Assembly: GCF_002752635.1 (NCBI RefSeq)
Contig: NZ_AYTW01000012.1
Span: 1 to 64,000 of the forward strand
Length of the DNA: 64,000 bases
Origin: Mesotoga sp. Brook.08.105.5.1
GTDB taxonomy: Bacteria > Thermotogota > Thermotogae > Petrotogales > Kosmotogaceae
Direction: 5' to 3'
Below the pieces are notes generated by a model. It was given only the letters and a program-made list of their open reading frames with translations. It was not told where the DNA came from and ran no database searches. How positions within the stretch are numbered: position 1 is the first letter of the stretch; every line of letters starts with the position of its first letter. A program made the translations under genes and the position numbers. This document shows positions 1-7,239 of the stretch, one piece after another.

Positions 1-250
1 GACTTATCCCGGGATAGTTCCACCCCCCGGTTTAGATGACACTAAAGGTCGTTACGACACGTTCACGGTGGTTCACTTGTATTCGTCTCCTCTGGTACTC
101 ACCTGACGGGATCACTGTCCCGCCTTTTCCCGTAACGTTCACTACCATGGCTCTTTACCACAGCAGCTTACGGTGGTTTGAAGCCTCCACCTGCATGGCG
201 GCTTCGAGGGGCCCTCCCTCATCTTCGATTAAGCATGGCTTGAAGTTACC
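1..250 (-). ncRNA. Structured RNA-like segment, possibly the 5' part of a group II intron (cut by window edge)
   Basis: No convincing protein is encoded here. Read on the minus strand the segment is dense in short perfect stems: GTCG-TAA-CGAC (49-59), GGGA-N6-TCCC near 109-122, ACCAC...GTGGT near 157-178, and GAAGCC...GGCTTC near 180-206. The phrase AAGTGAACCACCGT resembles stretches in the ribozyme part of bacterial group II introns, where a reverse transcriptase gene would follow to the left, outside the window. I cannot see domain V or the reverse transcriptase, so the assignment is tentative. Another structured RNA or a mosaic element is possible. Confidence 0.25.
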
Positions 251-254
251 TTCT

Positions 255-545
255 TCGCCTTCTTGGCACACTGGAACTTGCAACTGACGGACTTCTCGGA
301 GAACGGTGGACCGTTGACGGTTGACCTGAGAGGCTTCCTGCGCAGCAGCATCACTTCCCGACGAAGTCGGCCTCGCCTCCTGCCGAAGGCAGCAATGCGT
401 CCCCGGATGCTTTCCTGGGCATTGCGACCCGGCGTGATCTTCGCTAGCCTTGCGTCAACAGACTGGCTTTTCTCTCGCCTTCTCGTGAGCGCAGCGAACG
501 TCTCGACAATGCTCTTTCACGATGAATGGCTTGCTCACCCTCAAA
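255..545. repeat. Hairpin mosaic repeat, copy A
   Basis: Non-coding mosaic. On the minus strand it reads GGGACGCATTG, stem-loop CTGCCTTCGGCAG, linker GAGGCGAGG, stem-loop CCGACTTCGTCGG, linker GAAGTGATGC, stem-loop TGCTGCGCA, then GGAAGC (about 331-404). A second block, CTCGTGAGCGCAGCGAACG followed by TCTCGACAATGCTCTTT (482-517), recurs near 17182-17218 and, inverted, near 27212-27255. Open frames across this stretch are accidental because they run through palindromes shared with three other intergenic regions. Confidence 0.8.
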
Positions 546-611
546 TAGACAGCACATGTTGCAGACTATTTATATAAAAGACAATGAAGTGTAGCATTGA
601 AGGTTTAATAT

Positions 612-631
612 TTTACCGACCGGTAAGTAAA
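612..631. promoter_or_regulatory. Predicted TetR-family operator upstream of the radical SAM gene
   Basis: A perfect inverted repeat TTACCG-AC-CGGTAA (613-626) sits 27 bases upstream of the radical SAM start. Short GC-centred palindromes of this kind are typical TetR-family operators, and the second gene of the unit encodes a TetR protein. Autoregulated control of both genes is inferred. Confidence 0.65.
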
Positions 632-652
632 CATCTATTGGGGGTGTTATTC

Positions 653-2098
653 ATGGGTATTGTAGAAAGCATGAAAGCTTCTATGCTGAGACAGGCAGGG
701 AAGTATGTGGGTTCAGTTGTCAGAAATTCTTCGACTGAAAATATTGGAAGGCTTTTTGGTACTGTCGCCACTTTGACAAAGGAACCGACGAAGAGCGGTC
801 TGAAGAAACTCACTCAGATGGCCAAGGAAGAGCATCCGATGATCGTTTCCTGGCAGAATGTCTTCAAGAGATCCAGTCCTAAGGCCGTCGAAAAGGCTAT
901 GACAAATCTCGTTGTAAATGAGTTCGCATTAGGCGAGAAGATTAGACAGGAGAAGATGCTGGAGCACGAGGTTGTTATTCCTAAGCTTCTAGTAATAAGT
1001 CCAACTTACGCTTGTAATCTCAACTGTGTCGGCTGTTATGCCGGTCTTTACGGAAGAAAGTATCAGCTCTCCAAGGAAGAGGTCAGTTCGATCATCCGGC
1101 AGGCAAACGAGCTTGGGATTTACTTCTTTATCATCACCGGAGGCGAACCATTCGTCTGGCCGCATCTTCTAGAGATTTTCGAGGAGTTCAACGACTCGTA
1201 TTTCCAGGTCTACACAAATGGAACGCTCATAACGAAGGAAGTCGCGAAGAAGCTTGGCGAACTTGGCAATGCGACCTTTGCCGTATCAGTGGAAGGTTTC
1301 GAAGGCGAAACTGACTGGAGACGCGGACGAGGTACCTTCAACAAGATCAAGCAAGCATGGGAAATCCTGCGAGAAGCAGGAGTAATCTACGGTACTTCTG
1401 TCACAGCGACAAGACTCAACCACGAAGTTATGATGAAGGACGAGTTCTGGCAGTTCCTGAAGGACGAGGGCGTTTCTTATGCCTGGGTATTCCAGTTCAT
1501 GCCAGTCGGTATGAATCCTTCTATGGACCTTGTCCCTACGCCGGAACAGAGATATGAGAGATTCTTCAAGACCGAGCAAGAGAGGCTCGGTGGAGACTTC
1601 GCATTCGTTGCAGACTTCTGGAATCACGGATTCCTTACGAATGGCTGTCTTGCCGCCGGCGCAAAGTATCTTCACGTAAATGCAAAGGGTTACGTTGAAC
1701 CTTGTGTCTTCCAGCAGTTTGCGGTTGACAGTATAAGAGAAAAGAGTCTTCTGGAGATTTTGAAGTCTCCATTCTTCACTGCATACAAGAGAATGGTGCC
1801 TTACAGCAATAATCTCTTCAGACCCTGTCCGATTATTGACAATCCGAAAGTCCTCAGAGCCATGGTGAACAAGTTCAATGCGATCCCACAGCACGATGGA
1901 AGTGAAAACGTTGTCACAGAGCTTGCCGGACAGTTGGATGAGCTTGCAGCCGGTTGGAAGGAATACGCCGACAAACTCTACTATGAGGAAGGCTTTGCCG
2001 AGACCCATCCGGCCCACAGAGGGGTTTACGATTTTGATGTTAGAATGAGAAAGTACGCTAACAACGAAGAGAAGCTTGCTATAGACAAAAAACCTTGA
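653..2098 (+). CDS. Radical SAM protein with SPASM-like C-terminal region
   Basis: Predicted 481-residue radical S-adenosylmethionine enzyme. The CxxxCxxC cluster motif is visible as YACNLNCVGCYAG at about residues 139-151, followed by the GGEPF glycine motif that contacts SAM. C-terminal cysteines (GCLAAGAKYLHVNAKGYVEPC and later CPIIDNP) resemble the SPASM/twitch region that holds an extra cluster. I chose the ATG at 653 because GGGGGTG precedes it; an in-frame ATG at 584 lies upstream of the operator and lacks a ribosome site. The TetR gene starts 7 bases after the stop, so the two form one unit. The substrate is unknown. The N-terminal 120 residues without recognisable motifs could direct membrane or partner binding. 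Confidence 0.85.
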   Translation: MGIVESMKASMLRQAGKYVGSVVRNSSTENIGRLFGTVATLTKEPTKSGLKKLTQMAKEEHPMIVSWQNVFKRSSPKAVEKAMTNLVVNEFALGEKIRQEKMLEHEVVIPKLLVISPTYACNLNCVGCYAGLYGRKYQLSKEEVSSIIRQANELGIYFFIITGGEPFVWPHLLEIFEEFNDSYFQVYTNGTLITKEVAKKLGELGNATFAVSVEGFEGETDWRRGRGTFNKIKQAWEILREAGVIYGTSVTATRLNHEVMMKDEFWQFLKDEGVSYAWVFQFMPVGMNPSMDLVPTPEQRYERFFKTEQERLGGDFAFVADFWNHGFLTNGCLAAGAKYLHVNAKGYVEPCVFQQFAVDSIREKSLLEILKSPFFTAYKRMVPYSNNLFRPCPIIDNPKVLRAMVNKFNAIPQHDGSENVVTELAGQLDELAAGWKEYADKLYYEEGFAETHPAHRGVYDFDVRMRKYANNEEKLAIDKKP

Positions 2099-2105
2099 GG
2101 GGACG

Positions 2106-2684
2106 GTGGATCCGGTGCGAGCGAATTTGTCTTCTAGAGAGAGGATTATAAAAGCCGCCCGGAAGGCCTTTGCGGAAAGAGGTCACGACGGCGTAAGCAT
2201 GTCTGAGATTGCCCAGATGGCAAGTGTGAAGAAGGCCCTGATCTACTACTACTTTCCCAGTAAAGAGGACCTGTTTTACGAAGTCTGGCAGTACTCGATC
2301 AACGAACTTGAAGATCATGTCTTTTCGGAAACAAGAAATGAGAGTATCTACGTTTCGAAGCTGAAGAGAATTCTGAGATCGTATATTGATTTCATCACAA
2401 GCAAGAATGAGATCAAGAAGATCATGGATCAGGAGAGGGCAAACCTCAGCCGAGAAGATAATGAATCCTGGAAAAGAGTGAGAGATAGGTACCAGATCTT
2501 GAAGGAAAAACTGTCTTCGGCAATAAACGATGCCAAGACCGCACATGAGATTTCCAAAGACGTAGATCCCGATAGCGCAGCAGACCTCATATTGAATGGT
2601 TTCAGTGTAACGGAAGACCCTAACGGGCTAGAAAGCATACGAGAGATAATCTGGAGGGGCTTGGTTAGCAACTCCGGTGAATGA
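2106..2684 (+). CDS. TetR/AcrR family transcriptional regulator
   Basis: A 192-residue regulator with the family's N-terminal helix-turn-helix at about residues 12-58: RERIIKAARKAFAERG, then the recognition stretch VSMSEIAQMASVKKALIYYYF and FPSKEDLFYEV. The rest is a helical ligand-binding region of ordinary length. GTG start at 2106 is preceded by GAGGGGA inside the end of the radical SAM gene, so translation is probably coupled. It most likely represses its own operon through the palindrome at 613-626; the ligand is unknown. Confidence 0.9.
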   Translation: MDPVRANLSSRERIIKAARKAFAERGHDGVSMSEIAQMASVKKALIYYYFPSKEDLFYEVWQYSINELEDHVFSETRNESIYVSKLKRILRSYIDFITSKNEIKKIMDQERANLSREDNESWKRVRDRYQILKEKLSSAINDAKTAHEISKDVDPDSAADLILNGFSVTEDPNGLESIREIIWRGLVSNSGE

Positions 2685-2691
2685 ACCCGAC

Positions 2692-2726
2692 AAAAAATGA
2701 GAGGGACAGAATCCCTCTCATTTTTT
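2692..2726. terminator. Bidirectional intrinsic terminator between convergent genes
   Basis: AAAAAATGAGAGGGA pairs perfectly with TCCCTCTCATTTTTT around a five-base loop. A-rich and T-rich flanks make it work in both directions, ending the TetR unit and the leftward RpiR unit, whose stop codon lies inside the stem. Confidence 0.9.
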
Positions 2727-3554
2727 CATCCCCCTTTTTTTGAAGTCAAGAACCTCTCTAAACTTTGAATATCTCTCCTCAAACTTTTTTCCAGAGATCT
2801 TAAGAAACTGAAGATAAAGCATGTCTACAATCATCAGCTGAACGATCCGAGTGACCAATCCGCCTTCTGGAAATACCAGTTTGGAATAGTAGCTTTCCAG
2901 GTTCACTTTGGAGTAACCACTGAGCATGGATCTAGCAGGCGTTATAGTGATCACTGATACACCGGACTTCTGCGAAAATCTCAGCGCATCAATAAGATCT
3001 GCGGAAGTCCCTGCACTCGAAATGGCAACTATTACCGAGTCACTTTCCAGCGTGTACGCAGAAATCATCTGCTCGTAGCCATTCTCAATCAACTTAACTC
3101 TCTTCCCGCTCTGAAGCATCTTGAGATAGAGATCATGACCGGCAAGCGCATCGAAACCAAAGGCGTAAATATCAACTATCTGCGCTTCCGCTAATAGTCG
3201 CGCCGCAGCTTCAACATCGTCCTCGTTCAGGCGCGAATATGCTTCGCGAATCGTCGATGACACGAGTTGATCATATGCCTCAAGATCCTCGATCATTACG
3301 GAGGATTTCTCTCTTTGAACAAGTAAGTTGAGCTCGCTTGCGATCGCCAGTCTCAGTTGCGTATAACCGGAGAATCCGAGCTTCTTCGCCGCCTTGATTA
3401 TCATTGAGGGAGCTACCTCCAGTCTTCTCGCCAGATCTTGAACGGGAAGGTCAAGAGCCTCCTCCGGATGACTTATTACGAAAGAGGCAATCCTCTCTTC
3501 GGTTTCTGTGAGATGATGAAGCGCTTCATTGTATGATTGAAGAAGGCTACTCAT
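2718..3554 (-). CDS. MurR/RpiR family transcriptional regulator
   Basis: A 278-residue regulator with an N-terminal HTH_6 domain (about residues 1-75: LTETEERIASFVISHPEEAL, then DLARRLEVAPSMIIKAAKKLGF) and a C-terminal SIS sugar-phosphate isomerase-like domain (about 120-255, with VIVAISSAGTSADLIDALR). SIS domains in this family sense phosphosugars. The ATG at 3554 overlaps the end of the upstream BMP-protein gene by 8 bases, so the two are translationally coupled. A longer frame reaching 3668 lies wholly inside the BMP gene and adds no homologous sequence. A link between sugar-phosphate sensing and a BMP-type binding protein is inferred from this coupling. Confidence 0.9.
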   Translation of the reverse strand: MSSLLQSYNEALHHLTETEERIASFVISHPEEALDLPVQDLARRLEVAPSMIIKAAKKLGFSGYTQLRLAIASELNLLVQREKSSVMIEDLEAYDQLVSSTIREAYSRLNEDDVEAAARLLAEAQIVDIYAFGFDALAGHDLYLKMLQSGKRVKLIENGYEQMISAYTLESDSVIVAISSAGTSADLIDALRFSQKSGVSVITITPARSMLSGYSKVNLESYYSKLVFPEGGLVTRIVQLMIVDMLYLQFLKISGKKFEERYSKFREVLDFKKRGMKK

Positions 3555-4539
3555 TCTTCGGTGAAGGAGCCTCGCTGTCTTTGAGTACTTCAAACCATTT
3601 CGCAAGCTCCGCGCGAATCTCAGCAGGAACATTGGATAGAAAATAAGGATCGTCGTGTGTATAATCAATCATTCCTTCTGCAATGCCGACCCTCTCGGAA
3701 CTCCCGAATAGCAGCTCCCCCGCCTTGGCCTTCGCAATAGTCTTGCTAACAAGGCGGTCGATATGCTTCAGAAAGCTTGCAAGTATTACCTTCGGGTTCA
3801 ATGGTATAAGGTTGGAGTCAACGGTGATCACGTATCTACCCCTAACCGACGCCTCTTCAATGACTCCAACACCACTGCCGCCCGCTATTGAAAGAATTAT
3901 GTCTGCTCCTGCATCAAACTGCTTAGCTGCAAGTTCTCTTCCTCTTGATGGGTCGGACCAGCTGCCTACAACACCAAAAAGAACCTTAGCCGAGGGATTC
4001 ACCGTTGCGACACCAAGTTCAAAATAGGGTCTCATTATGTTCGTCATGGCAGGATAGGTGTCTCCTGCTATCAATCCCACAACGTTCTCTTCGTTCGCAC
4101 CCGGCAAATCGCTTGATGTAACAAGTCCAGCGAAGATACCGGCAAGAAAGGTCATCTCGCTATCTCTGAAGGCTGCAGAGTAAGTGTTTGGTAGTGGCTC
4201 CTCAATGATTCCGTCCAGTAACGCAAATTTCTGATTCGGAAACATCTGGGCTACTCGCATAACACTTGCCGGCATTCCTTCGGTAAAAGTCATAAGAAGA
4301 TCGTACTTGCCGAGAGCTGCGAGGCTGACCAACATCGATTCCCATTTTGATTGATTGTAACCGCCTTCGACAATCTTGATCTCGATCTCGTCGGAAGCCA
4401 TTCCGAGGGCGCCTTTCTGAACGAGCTCATATATGGCGTTCCCGCCAATCTCGCCCGTGATCAAGATCCCAACACTGAATTTCGATGCGGCTAGTGCCGC
4501 GCTAATCAGAAGAAGCAACAACAAGAATATTCTTCTCAT
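3547..4539 (-). CDS. BMP family substrate-binding protein (PnrA-like)
   Basis: A 330-residue secreted solute-binding protein of the basic membrane protein family, whose known members bind nucleosides. An N-terminal signal peptide runs MRRIFLLLLLLISAALAA with an AxA cleavage site and no lipobox cysteine. Family features include GALGMASDEIEIK, MTFTEGMPASVMRVA, and DAGADIILSIAGGSGVGVIEEA near residue 220. I chose the ATG at 4539 because GGAG lies 9 bases upstream; two further in-frame ATGs at 4554 and 4563 are possible. No ABC permease or ATPase lies next to it, so its transporter must be encoded elsewhere, or it acts as a sensor with the coupled RpiR protein. Confidence 0.85.
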   Translation of the reverse strand: MRRIFLLLLLLISAALAASKFSVGILITGEIGGNAIYELVQKGALGMASDEIEIKIVEGGYNQSKWESMLVSLAALGKYDLLMTFTEGMPASVMRVAQMFPNQKFALLDGIIEEPLPNTYSAAFRDSEMTFLAGIFAGLVTSSDLPGANEENVVGLIAGDTYPAMTNIMRPYFELGVATVNPSAKVLFGVVGSWSDPSRGRELAAKQFDAGADIILSIAGGSGVGVIEEASVRGRYVITVDSNLIPLNPKVILASFLKHIDRLVSKTIAKAKAGELLFGSSERVGIAEGMIDYTHDDPYFLSNVPAEIRAELAKWFEVLKDSEAPSPKNE

Positions 4540-4627
4540 AATCTCACGCTCCATTTTTCCCACTCAATACGATTATAGTCGTGGTGAATGGAATTCTCAA
4601 GAGTGTGAATAATATTCTTGAATCGAA

Positions 4628-5704
4628 TTACATAGTGGAAGATGAACTTGGAGTAGGCTTCTTCATTACGAAACCTTCATACTGGTTTATATTCTGATCC
4701 AGGAGTCTGACCACTTCAGAGGAATCAACAAGCCAATGAAGCGAGAAGTCCTCTACGAGCTCAGCGACTTGAACTCTTATTTCGTCCAGATCCTGGCCTG
4801 CCATATAAGAATGGTAAGCATATGACCACACGTGAGGAGTTCTTGGACTGGACGATCTTATCTTGCCGAGATCCTCCGCAGCGAGAGCAGAGTAGACCTC
4901 TGAATACTGTCCGGGGCTGTCAACTTGCCAGCCAACTTCGCTCCAACTGAAGAAACGCTTGAAGACCGACAACTCGGTAGCTTCATGAGCCTTAACCATG
5001 TGATCATCGATGACCACAAGCTCAGCAACTCCATCACCGTCGAGGTCGACAACATTGTCTACCTTCATAGGGTCAACTGCAACTGCGAGAGAGTACACTT
5101 TGGAGTCGATGACAGTAATGTAGAAAGCTCCTAGCGGAGTAGAATAATCACCCGTCAGAAACCTGAATATCGTGGTCTTTTCACCATGGTAGGGAACATC
5201 GTTGACAATAACCGGTGTCATTATTGTCTTCCCCGCAAGAGTTCCCACTACGATCCCTTCCTTGTAGAACGTAACCACATCTGGGATACCCATAACAGGA
5301 TCGCCAGACTGGAATTCGAACGTGATTCTTCCCGGAAGGAGCCCATCGTAACATTTCTCGTATACCCATAATGCAGTACTGTCGAGAGTCTCCGTATTCA
5401 GTGAAGTCGCGCTTGCTGTAACAATGGCCGTAGGCAACTCAGTAATAGCGTCTGTGCTTACCGGAACCGAAGGGATTGGGATAGAAGGTGCAAGTTCTTC
5501 TGCAGGGTCCTCGTCAAAGAAACCATCAAGATTGAATAAGTCATCAAAAGAATCCATGGCAAGAATCTCCCTCGCCAGATCTTCGAAATAGGTAGTTACT
5601 GTAGCATCAGAAGAGTCTGTAGAATCGCTGCTCCCCGCCAGACTAGTAATCGTTATAAGGACGAACAACACAAAAAATAAATAGCGAAAAAATGGCATTC
5701 TCAT
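4628..5704 (-). CDS. Secreted protein of unknown function
   Basis: A 358-residue protein I do not recognise. The first 24 residues form a signal peptide or anchor (FFRYLFFVLFVLITITSLAG). A low-complexity Ser/Thr/Asp- and Pro-rich stretch follows (about 25-105). The folded part has one DLDGDGVAELVVID segment near residue 222, the calcium-loop-like pattern of FG-GAP/VCBS repeats, present only once. The C-terminus ends in PTPSSSSTM. It stands alone; the 88-base gap to the BMP gene holds no evident terminator. An envelope or surface role is inferred only from the signal sequence. Confidence 0.7.
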   Translation of the reverse strand: MRMPFFRYLFFVLFVLITITSLAGSSDSTDSSDATVTTYFEDLAREILAMDSFDDLFNLDGFFDEDPAEELAPSIPIPSVPVSTDAITELPTAIVTASATSLNTETLDSTALWVYEKCYDGLLPGRITFEFQSGDPVMGIPDVVTFYKEGIVVGTLAGKTIMTPVIVNDVPYHGEKTTIFRFLTGDYSTPLGAFYITVIDSKVYSLAVAVDPMKVDNVVDLDGDGVAELVVIDDHMVKAHEATELSVFKRFFSWSEVGWQVDSPGQYSEVYSALAAEDLGKIRSSSPRTPHVWSYAYHSYMAGQDLDEIRVQVAELVEDFSLHWLVDSSEVVRLLDQNINQYEGFVMKKPTPSSSSTM

Positions 5705-5845
5705 ACTGACAAATCACCCACATCGCAATTATACGCTATTTTCGGAAACACGAGGCCAGCGGTTTGAAGAGAAGGCCTGAGGGAGCAGAATTTCTTGATT
5801 AGAGTGCGTGAAGCTGTATCGGCTAGTCACTATGGATCATAGCTC

Positions 5846-5874
5846 ATTGAAAATCCGTGGCCACGTTGTATAAT
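5846..5874 (+). promoter_or_regulatory. Sigma-70-type promoter of the leader ORF/rsgA unit
   Basis: TTGAAA (5846-5851), about 16-17 bases, then TATAAT near 5869-5874. A transcript would start about 20-25 bases upstream of the leader ORF at 5903. Confidence 0.65.
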
Positions 5875-5902
5875 TGGTTGTTCCACAAAGGAGGTGGTGT
5901 AC

Positions 5903-5977
5903 ATGGTAGATAACTTTAATGATTTCTTTAACCCCACGGGCTCTTACACCGCGCTTCTTTTGGAATTCACCAGCTGA
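5903..5977 (+). CDS. 24-codon leader ORF ahead of a terminator
   Basis: ATG at 5903 is preceded by a near-perfect ribosome site, AAAGGAGGTGG. The peptide has 24 residues, with phenylalanine at positions 5, 8, 9 and 22, then TGA at 5975-5977. A terminator hairpin follows 25 bases later. A strong promoter, strong ribosome site, tiny frame and terminator together resemble an attenuation leader. Whether the peptide itself functions, or only its translation matters, cannot be told. Confidence 0.55.
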   Translation: MVDNFNDFFNPTGSYTALLLEFTS

Positions 5978-6002
5978 CAGGCTAGTTTCTTCCGATTATT
6001 CG

Positions 6003-6034
6003 ACCACGGTGGTAAAAGAACCCGTGGTTTTTTG
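6003..6034 (+). terminator. Intrinsic terminator/possible attenuator upstream of rsgA
   Basis: ACCACGG (6003-6009) pairs with CCGTGGT (6022-6028), followed by a run of T. The segment CCACGGG at 5934-5940, inside the leader ORF, is perfectly complementary to CCCGTGG at 6021-6027. It could compete with the terminator stem. Confidence 0.65.
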
Positions 6035-6071
6035 CTTTTTTTGTTCAAATTACTAGACTAATCGGAGGTAA

Positions 6072-6976
6072 ATGATTACTGGTGAAGTAACTAACGTTCA
6101 GAAAGGAATAATAGAAGTGCTCTCTGATACAGGGGATTACTTTCGGTGTCTTCTAGGGGGTAAGCTACTGAGAAAAGAGAGGACCGAGAAGAATGAAGTC
6201 ACCGTCGGAGACAAGGTCGTTTTCGGAACTCTTCAGAGAGAGCGAGGTGTCATTACAGAGGTTCTTCCAAGAAAAAAGTGTCTCGTGCGAAGAGGTGCAG
6301 GAAAAAGAGGGAGTCACTTGGATCAGGTGATCGCGGCCAACGTGGATCAGGTCTTCATGTTGTAGCAGTAAAGGATCCTCCTTACCGCAAGAGCTTGATC
6401 GAAAGATACATCACTGCGGCGAGAGGACCCGATCTAGATGTCATGATCGTCTTCAACAAAGCCGACCTTGGTATTGAAAAAGAGGCAGCCGATGATATTC
6501 AGAACTATCGCGAATTGGGTTATCAGGTCTTTCTCACGAGCACTTTGACCGGGCAAGGCCTGGAAGAAGTGAAGGAGAGCCTCAAATACAAATCCTCCGT
6601 ACTCGCTGGCAGTTCCGGTGTCGGAAAGTCTTCCCTAGTAAACGCGATTTGCAGGAGCAATGTGAAGACCGCTGAGGTAAGTGATTCTACCCATAAGGGA
6701 AAACACACGACAACCTCATATCAAGTAAACCTTCTTCAAGATGGCGGAAAATTGATCGATGTTCCCGAAATGAGAGAGTTTGCAATCAGTGGAACGGAAG
6801 GGCTTGACGAAGTCTTTGAGGATATCGCCGAACTCTTTGCCAAGTGCAGGTTCAGAGACTGCATTCACACTGTCGAGCCAGGATGTGCCGTTCGGGAGGC
6901 TGTGACAAACGGAATTCTTGATGAGAAAAGACTGCGAAACTACTCGAAGATGAAGAAGGAATCGTGTGGCTCTTGA
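6072..6976 (+). pseudogene. rsgA: Ribosome small-subunit GTPase RsgA, interrupted by a one-base frameshift
   Basis: Circularly permuted GTPase that acts in 30S ribosome maturation. The first frame (6072-6365) holds the OB-fold part through NVDQVF. It then hits TAG, and the protein continues in the -1 frame as VVAVKDPPYRKSL from about 6357. The second frame holds the NKAD guanine-specificity motif, P-loop GSSGVGKSS, DVPEMREF and the zinc-binding CRFRDC-H...EPGCAV region, ending at 6976. Adding one base near 6355-6360 restores the full 300-residue protein. No slippery heptamer is visible, so mutation or sequencing error is more likely than programmed frameshifting. The ribosome site GGAGGT lies unusually close to the ATG. 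All other catalytic motifs are intact, which suggests a recent or artefactual lesion. Confidence 0.9.
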
Positions 6977-7233
6977 TTCCGAACTAAATGGAGGAGTACA
7001 GATAGTTGTTGAATAAAGCCTAGTTATTCAAGTGATCGGGCCATAATTGCTTTTTAGCAATAGGTTCTAACGCTTGCTCCTTTTGCTCACTGCTAAATTG
7101 GCAGGCCCTGCTTGAAAAAGGCAAAGATTGAGTAAAGACATCTCAAGTCCTTCCCGGAACTCCGTTTCTTACAAGCGCATAGTGAATTGAGAATGCGGTG
7201 GTACGGCTGGCATTCTTTTCGTTTTTTCCCTTG

Positions 7234-7239
7234 TTTAGT
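7234..7239. repeat. Target-site duplication TTTAGT, left copy
   Basis: TTTAGT directly abuts the left inverted repeat of the insertion sequence and recurs directly after the right one at 9180-9185. Confidence 0.85.

Noticed and set aside
1-250. End of an rRNA gene
   Set aside because: I find no recognisable conserved 16S, 23S or 5S stretch on either strand.
36-577. Two overlapping open frames of 83 and 104 codons as genes
   Set aside because: They run through stem-loops and blocks that recur in other intergenic regions, lack ribosome sites, and have protein-unlike composition.
1286-2017. Leftward 243-codon frame opposite the radical SAM gene
   Set aside because: It is a shadow frame with no motif or ribosome site; the plus-strand frame has all the family motifs.
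6350-6370. Programmed -1 frameshift in rsgA
   Set aside because: No slippery heptamer or downstream pseudoknot is evident, and RsgA is not known to use recoding.
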